This document shows positions 1-9,500 of a stretch of 43,704 bases of DNA, one piece after another. Position 1 is the first letter of the stretch; each line of letters begins with the position of its first letter. The notes below the pieces were generated by a model that did not search any database, was not told the origin of the DNA, and saw only the letters and a list, made by a program, of their open reading frames with translations. A program made the translations under genes and the position numbers. Where the stretch lies: NCBI RefSeq assembly GCF_003947455.1, contig NZ_QHJH01000050.1, positions 1 through 43,704 on the forward strand. Reading direction: 5' to 3'. This DNA comes from Streptomyces sp. WAC 04229. Lineage in GTDB: Bacteria > Actinomycetota > Actinomycetes > Streptomycetales > Streptomycetaceae.

Positions 1-34
1 GGGCGAAGGAGCCCGGGCGGTGGTGCGGGGGTGC

Positions 35-1033
35 TCAGGCGGGCAGGAAGTCCTCGACGCGGACGCCCCCACCGCGCCGCTCGGCCTCCGCCCGCACGAA
101 CTCGGCGAGCGCCACGTCCAGGACGCCCAGACCGAACGGCGAGAAGACGACGGGGCGTGCGGACTCCCGGCGCAGCGTCGCGGAGCCGCGCAGGAGGGCG
201 CCGATCGAGGCGGTGACGAAGCCGCGGTCGCCGGTGAGCTGCTGAGCGAGGTCGAGCGAGGTCCGCTCGCGGCAGACGTGGTCGGCGTCGTCGACCACGT
301 TGAGCGCGCCCAGGATCGCCGCGGGTGTCAGGTCCCGCAGCGAGACGTGCAGCACGGTGGTGTCCGGACCGCAGGCGGCCAGGTCCATGTGCGGGGCCGC
401 GGCGGTGGTGGCGAGCGACACCAGGCGGTGCTCACCGAGCGCCGCGTCCAGGTCGGTCACGGCGTGAGCCTTCACCCCGGGCGCGGCCTCGGCACAGCGC
501 TCCGCGAACGCCTCGGCGCGGGCGGGGTCGGTGTCGTACAGGGCGGCCTCGCGCAGCTGGGGCAGGGCGACGGCGAGGAAGCGGAGGATCTCCAGGCTGA
601 TCACGCCGCAGCCGATCAGCAGGACGGAGTGCGGCGGCCGCTCGGCGGTCAGCCGCGCCGCCGCGAGCGCGGCACTCGCCGCGGTCCGCCGCGCGGAGAT
701 GACGGCGCCCTCGACCAGTGCGACGGGGCGGCCGTCGGTCAAGGAGTTGAGCAGGAGGGCGGCGCTGGCCCGCTCGGTGCCGGCCGCGACGTTGCCGGGG
801 AAGGACGCGATCCACTTCATCCCCGCGGCCGGCCGTTCGCCGCCGAGGTAGGCCGGCAGTCCGATGATCCGGTCGCGGGCGTGGTGCTCCTCGGGGAAGC
901 GCAGGAACGTCGAGTGCGGCAGCGAGGTCAGCCCGGCGTCGTGCAGACGGTAGGTGTCGGCGACGAGGTCGATGATCTCCGCCTCCCGGCCGGACAGGAT
1001 GTCCGTCACGTCGGTGCGTCGGAGGATCAGCAT
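35..1033 (-). CDS. sbnB: SbnB-like 2,3-diaminopropionate-forming dehydrogenase (ornithine cyclodeaminase/mu-crystallin family)
   Basis: 332 residues, the usual length for this family. A dinucleotide-binding GCG motif lies near residue 140 (VLLIGCGVISLEIL), preceded by the substrate-side motif GMKWIASFPGN and followed by DTDPARAEAF, which ends the second Rossmann strand as in ornithine cyclodeaminase-like proteins. SbnB of staphyloferrin B biosynthesis oxidatively splits N-(1-amino-1-carboxy-2-ethyl)-glutamate to L-2,3-diaminopropionate and 2-oxoglutarate with NAD. The SbnA partner is encoded 2.3 kb away (3365-4348), and this pairing is the main reason for preferring SbnB over a true ornithine cyclodeaminase. 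I chose ATG 1033 because AGAGAGGG lies just ahead of it; the frame stays open further upstream but without a better start. The gene is separated from the FkbM gene by 79 bp that hold a copy of the shared operator, so it probably starts its own transcript running off the left edge of the window. Confidence 0.85.
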   Translation of the reverse strand: MLILRRTDVTDILSGREAEIIDLVADTYRLHDAGLTSLPHSTFLRFPEEHHARDRIIGLPAYLGGERPAAGMKWIASFPGNVAAGTERASAALLLNSLTDGRPVALVEGAVISARRTAASAALAAARLTAERPPHSVLLIGCGVISLEILRFLAVALPQLREAALYDTDPARAEAFAERCAEAAPGVKAHAVTDLDAALGEHRLVSLATTAAAPHMDLAACGPDTTVLHVSLRDLTPAAILGALNVVDDADHVCRERTSLDLAQQLTGDRGFVTASIGALLRGSATLRRESARPVVFSPFGLGVLDVALAEFVRAEAERRGGGVRVEDFLPA

Positions 1034-1101
1034 GGGTTTCCCTCTCTGCCGGGTCGGGTGGGTGGGGCCTGACGGTGATGGAGCGATGGTGGGTTCCGGT
1101 G

Positions 1102-1119
1102 CTATATGCGCCCTATACG
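1102..1119 (-). promoter_or_regulatory. Shared cluster operator, copy A (before sbnB)
   Basis: On the plus strand this reads CTATATGCGCCCTATACG: two heptamers, CTATATG and CTATACG, with a 4-bp gap, so the repeat period is 11 bp (one helical turn). The near end is 68 bp upstream of the sbnB start. It overlaps the stop codon of the FkbM gene. Near-identical copies lie 78 bp before the FAAL gene (10187-10204) and 78 bp before the first ACP gene (23116-23133). Spacing and repetition before three unit starts point to an activator site; the protein is not proven. Confidence 0.75.
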
Positions 1120-1907
1120 TCCCGCACGGCCTCGACGTCGTACAGCGGGGTGCCCGCGAGCAGCGGGTCCTGACCGACGCGGACGTCGAACCCCTGCGCG
1201 CCCAGCAGGTCCCGTACGGCGTCCAGGCGCCCGCCCTCGTCGTGCACCTCGGCGACCACGGCGCCCACGAGCGGCCAGTGCTCCCGCTCCACACCGCGCA
1301 GCACGTCCAGTTCGGCGCGCTCCACGTCGACCTTGAGCAGGTCGACGCGGTCGACACGGTGGCGGCGCAGCAGTTCCGAGACGGTGACGACGGGCACGGT
1401 CAGCTCGACGCCCTCGTGCAGCCCGTCGAGCAGTTCGGCCGCGTCCTCGGCGTCGATGCCGCTGTTGCGCAGGAAGGCGAGGGTGATCCCGTCGTCGGCC
1501 TGCCGGTCCGCGTACAGGCCCGAGTTGCCGGGTGCCTGCGGGTAGTAGGTGAAGCTCAGGTGCCCGGCCCGGTCGCCGACCGCGGTGCGTTCCGCGCGCC
1601 ACCGGGCGGTGCCGGCGTGTTCGGCGAGGTTGCGCTCCAGACAGGTGTGCAGGGCGGGCGCGGGCTCGGCGGCGATGATCCGCAGGCCGGGCCGGGCCCG
1701 CGCGCAGTGCAGGGAGAGCAGGCCGATGTTGGCGCCGACGTCGACGAGGGTGTCGCCCCCGCGCAGTCGCCGGGCCGCACGGTGGTACGTCCCGGGCGGG
1801 AGCATCTCCCGCCACATGGCCACGGCGGCCGGTCCGCTGGTGCACCACACCGACGGGCCGTCGGGCAGTTGCTGCCGTTCGGCGCCCGCCGCTGTCCGCT
1901 CGTCCAT
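1113..1907 (-). CDS. FkbM-family SAM-dependent methyltransferase
   Basis: 264 residues. The SAM-binding motif DVGANIG is at about residues 55-61, the acidic ribose-binding position follows in IIAAEPAP, and the FkbM signature LLKVDVERAELDVLRGV is near residue 190. FkbM enzymes are mostly O-methyltransferases acting on sugars or tailoring positions of polyketides and peptides. The substrate here is unknown; a hydroxyl on the acyl chain or a carboxylate of the finished amide are possibilities. ATG 1907 has a GGGGGAAGAG ribosome site. It is the last gene of the FAAL unit, 90 bp after the condensation-domain gene. Its final codons (GAC GTA TAG) are part of the operator that precedes sbnB, so the 3' end of the gene and the next promoter share sequence. 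Confidence 0.85.
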   Translation of the reverse strand: MDERTAAGAERQQLPDGPSVWCTSGPAAVAMWREMLPPGTYHRAARRLRGGDTLVDVGANIGLLSLHCARARPGLRIIAAEPAPALHTCLERNLAEHAGTARWRAERTAVGDRAGHLSFTYYPQAPGNSGLYADRQADDGITLAFLRNSGIDAEDAAELLDGLHEGVELTVPVVTVSELLRRHRVDRVDLLKVDVERAELDVLRGVEREHWPLVGAVVAEVHDEGGRLDAVRDLLGAQGFDVRVGQDPLLAGTPLYDVEAVRDV

Positions 1908-1997
1908 CTCTTCCCCCTCTCGGGGCCGGCGGCCCCATGGTCGTGCCCGGCTGCCGGCGTGCCGTCGGCACGGTGACCGGCCCGGCTCGGGCGCCGC

Positions 1998-3359
1998 TCA
2001 GGGCGCGTCGGTGCCCGGGGCCGAGCCCAGAGCCAGCAGAAAGTCGAGGTCGTCGCCGGCGACGAGCGCGACGTCGGCCGCGGGAGTGTCGGGCGCGTCG
2101 AGGGACGTCTCGACCAGGCGCCGCCAAGTGGCACCGAACCGTTCGACGGTCGCGGCGTCGAACAGGTCGGTGTTGTAGCGCAGTACGGCGCGGAAGCCGC
2201 GGGAGTCCTGCAGCACCTCGACGGTCAGGTCGAGCTGGCCCTCCTGCTGCGGCACGTCGCACAGCTCGGCGCGCAGCCCGCCCAGACGCACCGTTCCCGC
2301 GTACAGCCCCTCGACGGGCAGCCGGTCGGCGGCGACGAGCGTGCAGGAGATCCGGAACAGGGGTCCGCGCGCCGGGCCGCCGGGCAGCAGCTCGACCGGC
2401 AGCCGGACGTGGGCCAGGCCGGCGCGCAACTGTCGCCCGGCCGACTCGGCCGCCTCCAGGACGGTCGTCGTGGGGGTGAGGCGGGCGGCCACCGGCAGCG
2501 CGTTGACGTAGTAGCCGACGGCCTCCCTGGTCCCGGGCGTGAGGCGGGTGGTGGCCGGGCAGCCGATGAGGAAGCCGTCGCCCGCGCCGGAGCGGTAGAG
2601 GGCCGCCTGGAACGCGCCGAGCAGCCAGGCGAACGGTGTCAGACCCCGGCTCGCCGGGACCTGCCGCAGCCTCGCGGCCGTCTCCCCGTCCAGCACGAAT
2701 TCGTGCGTGGCCCCGGTCAGGGTCCGCTGCGGGGGGCGGGGCCTGTCGGTGGGCAACTCCGCCGCCCGGAGGCCGGCGCACACCGACCTCCAGTGGGCCG
2801 CGGCCCGCCGTCCGCGCGCGGAGGCCACGAAGTCCCGTTCGGCGCGGACGTAGGCGTCCCAGTCTCCGGCCGATGCCGTCCCCACCGGCCCGCTCGCCCC
2901 GGTGCGGGCCCCGTACTCGGCGAACAGGTCCCGTACCAGCAGCCACTGCGAGGTGGCGTCGCTGACGATGTGGTGCGTGGTGGTGACGAGGACGGCGTCG
3001 GCGGCGGCGCGACGCAGCAGTACGGCCCGGAAGGCGCCCTCCTCGGCCAGCCGGAAGGGCTCTTCCCCAGCGAGCCGGGCGAGCCGGAACAGCTCCCGAT
3101 CGTCGGCTTCCGGCGTCTCGCGCACCACCAGGCGCACCGACCCGGGCGGCAAGGTCTCCCGGGCGGGGCCTTCGCCGGTGGCGGGGAAGCGGGAGCGCAG
3201 CAGTTCGTGCCGGGCCGCGATCGCGGTGAGCGCGTCCTGGAGGACGTCGGTGCGCACCGGGTCGCGCAGCCGCACCGCGAGCACCACGTTGTACGCGGAG
3301 CTGTCCGGGTCCAGCTGGTGGGCGAGCCAGAGCGCTTCCTGCCCGGCGGAGAGCGTCAT
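1998..3359 (-). CDS. Stand-alone NRPS condensation domain protein
   Basis: 453 residues, one complete condensation domain with no adenylation or carrier domain attached. It opens directly with the C1 motif (LSAGQEALWLAHQLDP). The catalytic HHxxxD motif is present at about residues 128-133 as HHIVSDA, with Ala in place of the usual following Gly. VGYYVNALPV matches motif C5, and FRAVLRYNTDLFD with the following helix forms the C-terminal part. Condensation domains join an acyl or peptidyl donor on one carrier protein to an amine acceptor. In this setting the likely reaction is amide formation between the acyl chain on an ACP and an amine such as 2,3-diaminopropionate (inference). ATG 3359 has GGAAGGAC about 11 bp ahead, inside the end of sbnA, which stops 5 bp upstream. 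Confidence 0.9.
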   Translation of the reverse strand: MTLSAGQEALWLAHQLDPDSSAYNVVLAVRLRDPVRTDVLQDALTAIAARHELLRSRFPATGEGPARETLPPGSVRLVVRETPEADDRELFRLARLAGEEPFRLAEEGAFRAVLLRRAAADAVLVTTTHHIVSDATSQWLLVRDLFAEYGARTGASGPVGTASAGDWDAYVRAERDFVASARGRRAAAHWRSVCAGLRAAELPTDRPRPPQRTLTGATHEFVLDGETAARLRQVPASRGLTPFAWLLGAFQAALYRSGAGDGFLIGCPATTRLTPGTREAVGYYVNALPVAARLTPTTTVLEAAESAGRQLRAGLAHVRLPVELLPGGPARGPLFRISCTLVAADRLPVEGLYAGTVRLGGLRAELCDVPQQEGQLDLTVEVLQDSRGFRAVLRYNTDLFDAATVERFGATWRRLVETSLDAPDTPAADVALVAGDDLDFLLALGSAPGTDAP

Positions 3360-3364
3360 GAACG

Positions 3365-4348
3365 TCAGTCCTTCCACAGGTGTGAGACGTCGCCGAAGTT
3401 CTCCCGCACCCAGGAGTCGGAGTAGATGGTGTCGAGATAGCGGTCGCCGCCGTCGGGGAAGACGAGGACGCAGTTCGAGCCCTCGGGTATGCGATGCCGG
3501 ATCTTCCACAACGCGGCCACGGTCGCCCCCGACGAACCTCCCGCGAGTACGGCCTCCCGCGCGATGAGGCGCCGGCAGGCGACCACACACTCCAGGTCGG
3601 AGATGTGCACGACCTCGTCGGCCGCCGAGGGTTCCAGCAGCGGGGGCACCACCGACGCGCCGTGCCCCGGGATGAGCCGCTGGGTGGACTCCAGCCCGAA
3701 GATGGCGCTCCCCAGGGCGTCGACCGCGACGACCTTGGTGTCCATACCCCGGGCGGCGATGTGGTCGCGGCAGCCGCGCAGGGTGCCGAAGGTGCTCACG
3801 GAGGCGAAGAGGTAGTCCACCCTGCCGTCGAGGCTCTCCTCGATCTCCCGCATCGTGGTCTCGTGCGCCTTGGGATTGAGCAGGCTGGCGTACTGGTTGG
3901 GCCAGTGGGCGTTGGGGGTCGAGGCCACCAGCTCCCGCACCCGGCGCAGCCGGTTCGGGAGGTACTCGCCGGTCACCGGGTCGCGTTGGGTGACCACTTC
4001 GACCTCGGCGCGGAACGCCCGCAGAATGGCCAGGTTCTGTTCGGTGGTCTTGCCGTCGACCACACAGATGAACCGCAGTCCGAAATAGCGGCAGATCTGG
4101 GCGAGTCCGACGGCCAGGTTCCCGGAGCTGGATTCGATGATGACGGACCGGCCGGGTTCCACCTCGCCGCTGCGGATCGCCGCGAGCAGCATGCCCAGGG
4201 CGGACCGGTCCTTGATGCTCCCGCCCGGATTGAATCTCTCGATCTTCCCGAAGACCCGGGAGCCGAAATCGGGCAGCAGCCTCTCGAGCTCCACGAGCGG
4301 GGTGTTTCCTACGGTCGACAGAATGCCTGGGAATACTTTCTCGGGCAC
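3365..4348 (-). CDS. sbnA: SbnA-like PLP enzyme making the 2,3-diaminopropionate precursor
   Basis: 327 residues of the cysteine-synthase fold type II PLP family. The PLP lysine sits in GGSIKDRSA near residue 44, the substrate loop is ESSSGNL (about 70-78), the phosphate-binding loop appears as SVSTFGTLRG, and the C-terminal half has AGGSSGATVAAL and GGDRYLDTIYSDSW. These match SbnA of Staphylococcus (GSMKDRPA, ESTSGNL, RGDRYLDLVYSDTW, from memory) better than ordinary cysteine synthases. SbnA condenses O-phospho-L-serine with L-glutamate to give N-(1-amino-1-carboxy-2-ethyl)-glutamate, which SbnB then cleaves to L-2,3-diaminopropionate. I chose GTG 4348 because GGAAGGGG precedes it at good spacing. 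A GTG at 4372, only 2 bp after the ACP stop, would add eight residues but has a poorer ribosome site. Confidence 0.9.
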   Translation of the reverse strand: MPEKVFPGILSTVGNTPLVELERLLPDFGSRVFGKIERFNPGGSIKDRSALGMLLAAIRSGEVEPGRSVIIESSSGNLAVGLAQICRYFGLRFICVVDGKTTEQNLAILRAFRAEVEVVTQRDPVTGEYLPNRLRRVRELVASTPNAHWPNQYASLLNPKAHETTMREIEESLDGRVDYLFASVSTFGTLRGCRDHIAARGMDTKVVAVDALGSAIFGLESTQRLIPGHGASVVPPLLEPSAADEVVHISDLECVVACRRLIAREAVLAGGSSGATVAALWKIRHRIPEGSNCVLVFPDGGDRYLDTIYSDSWVRENFGDVSHLWKD

Positions 4349-4374
4349 GACTGCCCCTTCCCGGATAGTCACTG

Positions 4375-4665
4375 CTACGCCCGTCCGCCGGCGGCCAGTT
4401 CGGCCGCCAGGTGGGCCGTGATCGCGTCGACGGTCGGGTGGTCCCACGCCATGGTCGGCTCGACGACGAGGCCGAAGCGGTCCTCCACGTCGCCGCAGAG
4501 GGTGAGGGCGTAGACGGAGTCCAGCCCCATCTCGGCGAGGTCCGCGCCCTCGTCGACGTCGGACGGCGAGCGCTCCAGGTAGTAGGCGACGCGGTCGACG
4601 AGCCAGGCGCGGACCGCTTCGGGGGCGGTGCCGGCGTCGGTGGTGGTGGTGGTCGTGTCGGTCAT
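4375..4665 (-). CDS. Acyl carrier protein (third ACP of the cluster, lipoinitiation type)
   Basis: 96 residues. A Thr-rich N-terminal tail is followed by a standard carrier domain with the phosphopantetheine serine in LAEMGLDSVYAL (Ser about 48). ATG 4665 overlaps the stop of the preceding acyl-CoA dehydrogenase gene (ATGA) and has a GGAG site. Its position between the FAAL/dehydrogenase genes and sbnA-condensation domain suggests that the ligase loads this ACP with the fatty acid, the dehydrogenases oxidise the ACP-bound chain, and the condensation domain takes the acyl group from it. The same logic is known for the ramoplanin/enduracidin type of lipid loading. Which of the three ACPs serves which enzyme cannot be told from sequence. 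Confidence 0.9.
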   Translation of the reverse strand: MTDTTTTTTDAGTAPEAVRAWLVDRVAYYLERSPSDVDEGADLAEMGLDSVYALTLCGDVEDRFGLVVEPTMAWDHPTVDAITAHLAAELAAGGRA

Positions 4666-6467
4666 GAGTCGACTCCTGTGTCTGGTGTCTCCCGGCGGGC
4701 GAGCCGGGTGCGGAACAGATCGAAGGTGCGGGCGTCCTCGTGGCGCGCGGCCAACTCGTCGTAGAGGGCGTCGGCGACCGGGGCGGCCGGCCCGCGGCCG
4801 GTGCCCAGCCGCTCGGTGAGCCGCCGCAGCGCCGCGGTGACCCACAGCGGATCGGCGAGGAAGGGGTCGGTGCCGGGATCGGCCGCGCGGTGCACTCCCA
4901 GGCAGGCGGCGGCCGCCAGCAGCAGGACGTACCGCTCGGCCAGGAGGAAGGCCCGGCGGCCCGCCACCGGCGTGCGGTCGCGCGGGGGGAGTTCGCACGC
5001 ACGGCGGGCCAGGTCACCGAGCACGCCCACCACATCGTGTGCCAGTGCGGCGAGTTCGGTCAGTTCTGGGCGTTCCGCGGCTTCGGCGGCGAGTTCGGCG
5101 GCGAACACCGGGAGCCACGCGGTCAGCCCGTCGGTGCCGCGCGAGGTCAGTTCCAGGCGTCCGAGATCCAGAGCGGGCAGAGGATCGTGGAGCCGGAACA
5201 GCCCGTCCGGGGCCCTGTACGCGGCCGGGTCGCACTCCAGCGCCGGGCGCCAGGCACGCTCGGCCAGCCGGGGCAGCTGGGGCACGATGTTCGACAGGCA
5301 GACCGCCGCGCTCGCGTGGGCCAGGGCGACCACCGGCAGGTCCCGCGCCATCTTCTGGAACCCGGCGTACGGGCCCTCGCGCAGGAAGCTGCGGGCGCCC
5401 AGCAGCACGCCGAGCCGGTAGGAGCTGTCCTGGAGCAGCTTGGGGACGAGGTACTTCACGGCCGCCGAGCGGACGTTCGCCTCCTGCGGTTCCAGGTGCA
5501 GGGAGCGCGCGGCGACCATGGACAGCGCGTCGCAGACCAGGAGGTCGGCGAAGGCGCCGGCCAGGGTGGCGCGGGCCGGGGGCAGGGCGCTCACCGGGGC
5601 GCCGTACAGCCGGCGACGGCGGGCGAAGCCGAGCACCGTGCGCAGTTGGCTGTCGCCGACGCCGACCACCATGCCGGGCAGCACGCACCGGGTGACCTGG
5701 AAGACCTTGAGCACCGTCTCCATCGCGCCGCCCTCCCGGCCCAGCAGGGCGCCGGCCGGCACGGGGCAGGACTCGAGGGCGGCGCCGCCCAGCAGGCAGC
5801 CCCGGACCCCCGAGGTGGGGTACCGGGCGGAGCGGTCGATCCGGTCGGCGGGTGCCGCGTCGAGGTCCACCAGCAGGTGGGAGTGGCCTCGGCTGCCCGG
5901 CCGGTCGTCGGTGCGGGCGAACAGGACGGCGGCCTCGGCCCGGCCGATGTTGTTGACCAGCTGCTTGCCTCCGTCCAGGAGGTAGCCGCCGCCGGGCGCG
6001 GGCCGGGCGCTGAGGCCGTGCCGGGCGAAGTCGCTGCCGTGCTCCAGTTCCGTGTAGGCGGCGACGATCCGGCCGCCCCCGCCGAGCAGACCGGCGGCCC
6101 GGCGCCGCTGTTCGTCGCTGCCGTCCGCCCAGATCGGCAGCCCGGCGATGAAGCTGGTGACGCCGTATCCGATGCCCAGGGAGCAGTCCCGCCGGAAAAG
6201 GGTGCGCATCAGCAGCGCGAACCGGTCCGCGCGCTCCAGTCGCCCGCCGAGGGCGGCGGGCACGAACTCCGCTCCGAGCCCGAAGCCTGCCAGCGCCAGC
6301 TCCCCGTCGGCGAGCAGTTCGCCGCGCTCGTCGGCGGCGAGGACGGCCGCCGTGCCGAGCGGGTTGGCCGGGTCGTCGGGGTCGCCGAGCAGTGACTCCA
6401 GCTGCTCGGTCCGGCGCAGGGCGGCGTCGGGCGCCCCCCGCTCGCCGGGCGCCGGCAGGTCCGTCAT
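4662..6467 (-). CDS. Acyl-CoA dehydrogenase homologue (second ACAD, catalytic acid not seen)
   Basis: 601 residues. FAD/substrate motifs are visible: YTELEHGSDF with the downstream GGYLLDGGKQLVNNIGRAEA, and FQVTRCVLPGMVVGVGDSQLR in the helical part. The position that usually reads YEGT and carries the catalytic Glu in medium-chain enzymes reads AHASAAV here, so no acidic base is seen there. The sibling ACAD fused to the FAAL has FDGSTAV at the same place. The two may therefore act as an active/inactive pair, or the base lies elsewhere, as in long-chain or isovaleryl enzymes. Start choice: ATG 6467 has a strong GAGGAG site; ATG 6521 overlaps the upstream stop as ATGA and would add 18 residues. 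Likely role: alpha,beta or further desaturation of the ACP-bound acyl chain. Confidence 0.85.
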   Translation of the reverse strand: MTDLPAPGERGAPDAALRRTEQLESLLGDPDDPANPLGTAAVLAADERGELLADGELALAGFGLGAEFVPAALGGRLERADRFALLMRTLFRRDCSLGIGYGVTSFIAGLPIWADGSDEQRRRAAGLLGGGGRIVAAYTELEHGSDFARHGLSARPAPGGGYLLDGGKQLVNNIGRAEAAVLFARTDDRPGSRGHSHLLVDLDAAPADRIDRSARYPTSGVRGCLLGGAALESCPVPAGALLGREGGAMETVLKVFQVTRCVLPGMVVGVGDSQLRTVLGFARRRRLYGAPVSALPPARATLAGAFADLLVCDALSMVAARSLHLEPQEANVRSAAVKYLVPKLLQDSSYRLGVLLGARSFLREGPYAGFQKMARDLPVVALAHASAAVCLSNIVPQLPRLAERAWRPALECDPAAYRAPDGLFRLHDPLPALDLGRLELTSRGTDGLTAWLPVFAAELAAEAAERPELTELAALAHDVVGVLGDLARRACELPPRDRTPVAGRRAFLLAERYVLLLAAAACLGVHRAADPGTDPFLADPLWVTAALRRLTERLGTGRGPAAPVADALYDELAARHEDARTFDLFRTRLARRETPDTGVDS

Positions 6468-6517
6468 GACCGCTCCTCGGTCGGGCCGCTGATCATCGGA
6501 TGGCTGAGGGAACCGGG

Positions 6518-9500
6518 TCATGCCGCGCCCTTCGTGGTGCCGGTCGGGTCGGTGGCCGGCCGGTGGGACGGGGACGCGCTCTCGGCCAGCGGGCAGTGCA
6601 GGAGGGAGAACAGCAGGCCCTGGTCGGCCTGGTGGTTCAGCGCCGGCAGCAGCGCGTCCAGGGCCGGGCCGTCGGCGTCGTCGAGGTCGGGGCGCCCGTC
6701 GAGGCGCCGCAGCACGCGGGCCAGGACGGCGTCGAGCCAGGCCGCGTCCCGCCACAGCGGACCGTGCGCGCGGCCGGTTCCCTCGTTCGCCAGCCACAGG
6801 TGCAGGCTCGCGGCGCCCGCGTACACCAGGGCGTAGCGGCGCGCTGCCTCGAACGCGGTCTCCGGTACGGCCCGTGCGGTGTGCCGGTGCGCGGCCATCT
6901 CCTCGTGCAGCGCGTGGGCCACGGCGAGCAGTTGCCGGGCCCGGCCGGCCGTGGCGGGCGGCGCGGCGGCGGCGACCCGCCGTGCCGCCTCGGGCAGCGA
7001 CTGCACGACACTGGCGCCGGACCTCGAGTAGAGGGTGAGCCGTTCGTGGTCGAGAGCGGGTGGGGGCCCGTCGAGCCGGGCGGCCGCGGCGACCGCACCG
7101 TGGTCTGCGAGCCCCTTGCGCCATCCCCGCGTCAGCACGGGGAACTGGTTGATCACGGAGCTGAGGTTGACGGCCGTGCTGCCGTCGAAGATGCCCACGA
7201 CGCGGTGGTCGCGCTCCAGCTTCTGGAAGGCCCCGTCGGCGAAGTCCGCCGTCAGCATGGCGCGGGCGCCGAGCAGGGAGCGCAGCGCCGCGATCGCCTC
7301 GTCGCCGAGGGTGGGCACCAGGTACTTGACCACCGCCGACACCACGCTCTGCTCCTCGGTGAGGGTGTGCGTGGACCGGGTGGCGACCAGGCTCACCGCC
7401 TCCATGGCGAGCAGGTCGGCGTAGGACTCGGCGAGGGTGCGGGCGGCGTGCGGGAGCCCGTCCAGCGAGCGCCGGTACAGCCGGTGGCCTCGGGCGAAGC
7501 CGACGGCGACGCGCAGGGCGTGGTCGGTCATGCCGAGTGACATGGCGGAGCAGAGCGTGCGGGTGATCTGGAACCCCTTCAGGACGATCTCCAGCCCCGC
7601 ACCCTCGGCCCCCACCAGCGCGTCCTCGGGCACCTCGGCCGCCGCGAACGCGATCCCGCTGATGTCCGCGCCCCGCACCCCGTGCGTGGGCACGTGCGGC
7701 AGCGCGCGCCGGCTGCCTTCCGGCAGGCTTCCGACGTCGACGAGGAAGAGGGAGAAGCCCCGGCTCCCGCCCTTGGGGGCGGTCCGCGCCAGGACGCACA
7801 CCAGCTCCGCCCGCGAGGCGTTGTTGATGAGCCACTTCTCGCCGTCCAGGCGCCAGCCGCGCTCGGTGCGTTCGGCCGTGAGGCCGCCGGCCAGCAGGTC
7901 GCTGCCGTGCTCGCGTTCGGTGACGGCCAGGGACACGACGGCTCCGCGGGCGACCCGTCGGCCCAGGTCCCCGGCCTGCCCGGGCCGGCCCGCCACCCAG
8001 ACGCAGACGGCACCCAGGTAGGTCTTGGCGTGGGCGAGCGCGGAGGTGAAGTCGCGCCGCGACAGAACCCGGATCAGCTGGAGCAGCTCCTCTCCGGAGC
8101 GCAGCTCGCCGCCGTACTCGGCGGGCGCGAACCAGCGGGGTACGCCGAGCAGGTCCAGTTCCCGGCAGATCTCCGCGGGGAAGGCCTCCGCACGGTCGAG
8201 TTCGGCGACCCGCCGGTAGGAGAACACCCGGTTCCCGTCCCGCGGGTCCCCGAGCCTCGTCTCCAGCTCGCGCGCCAGTGCCAGCGGGTCCCAGCCCTCC
8301 CCCGCCGCGGCGAGCGGCACGCTCATCCCGTGCTCGGTCCCCGAGGCGGGTCGGGGCGGACGCAGCGCGGCGCGCAGATCGGGGGACAACTCCTCGTGCA
8401 GAACGTCCAGCGCGCCGGTCTCGAAGAGGTGCCGCATCCGCGTCCGCTGGATCTTCCCGCTGGTGGTACGGCGGATCCGGCCGGGCTTGACCAGCACGAC
8501 CGCGCCGATCCGCGCGCCCAGCAGCCGTCCGAGCCGGGCCCGCGCGGCACGGGCCAGACCGGCGAGTTCCCCCGCCGCGCGCCCCCTGCCGCGGACCTCT
8601 TGGACGGCGACGATCTCCTCCCCGCCGCCCACGGTGTCCGCCGCCCTGCAGCCGAACACGGCGGCGGGCAACTCCGCGAAGGCCGGGTCCAGTTCCCGCA
8701 TCTCGCGCTCGATGTCGTGCGGGTAGAGGTTCCGGCCGTGCACGATGATCATTTCCTTCAGCCGGCCGGTGACGTACAGCTCGCCGGCGCGAAGCGCCCC
8801 GAGGTCGCCGGTGCGCAGGAAGGGGCCGTCACCGGCGGAGGTCGTGGCGCGGAAGGTCCGTTCGCTCTCCTCGGGCCGGTTCCAGTACCCGAGCGCGACG
8901 CTGCCGCCGCGGATCCAGATCTCCCCGACCCGGCCGGCGGACAGCTCGCGCCCGTCGGAGGGGTCCACCACCCGCACGTCGAGTCCCCGCACGATCCCGC
9001 TGCCGGCCAGCTCGCGCGCCGGGACGCCGGGTCCGGCCGCGCGCACCTCGCCGGCGGCCAGGGCGGCGGAATCGGCCCGCAGGACGGCCGGCGGCTCGTC
9101 GGCGGAGGTGCCGGAGACGAAGAGCGTGGCCTCGGCGAGTCCGTAGCCGGGCAGCAGTGCGGCAGGCGCGAACCCGGCGCCCGCGAAGCGGTCGGCGAAC
9201 CGTCGCAGGGTCGCGGCGTCGACGGGCTCGGCTCCGTTGCAGGCGTAGCGCCAGCGCGAGAGGTCCAGCCCCGCGGTCTGCTCCTCGGTGAGGCGGCGCG
9301 CGCACAGGTCGTAGGCGAAGTTGGGCGCGCAGCTGATCTGCGCCCCGTGCCGGTCGATCAGCCTCAGCCAGGAGACGGGCCGCTTGAGGAACTCGGTGGA
9401 GGACATCAGTACGGCCGTGCCGCCCAGGTGGAGCGGGGCGAGCATCATGGCGATGAGGCCCATGTCGTGGTGGGCGGGCAGCCAGCTGCACCAGGTCATG

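Noticed and set aside
1113..1907. A leader peptide or overlapping gene in the FkbM region suggested by long alternative minus-strand frames reaching 3588
   Set aside because: The alternative frame reads Arg/Pro-rich with no domain, while FkbM and condensation motifs fall in the called frames.
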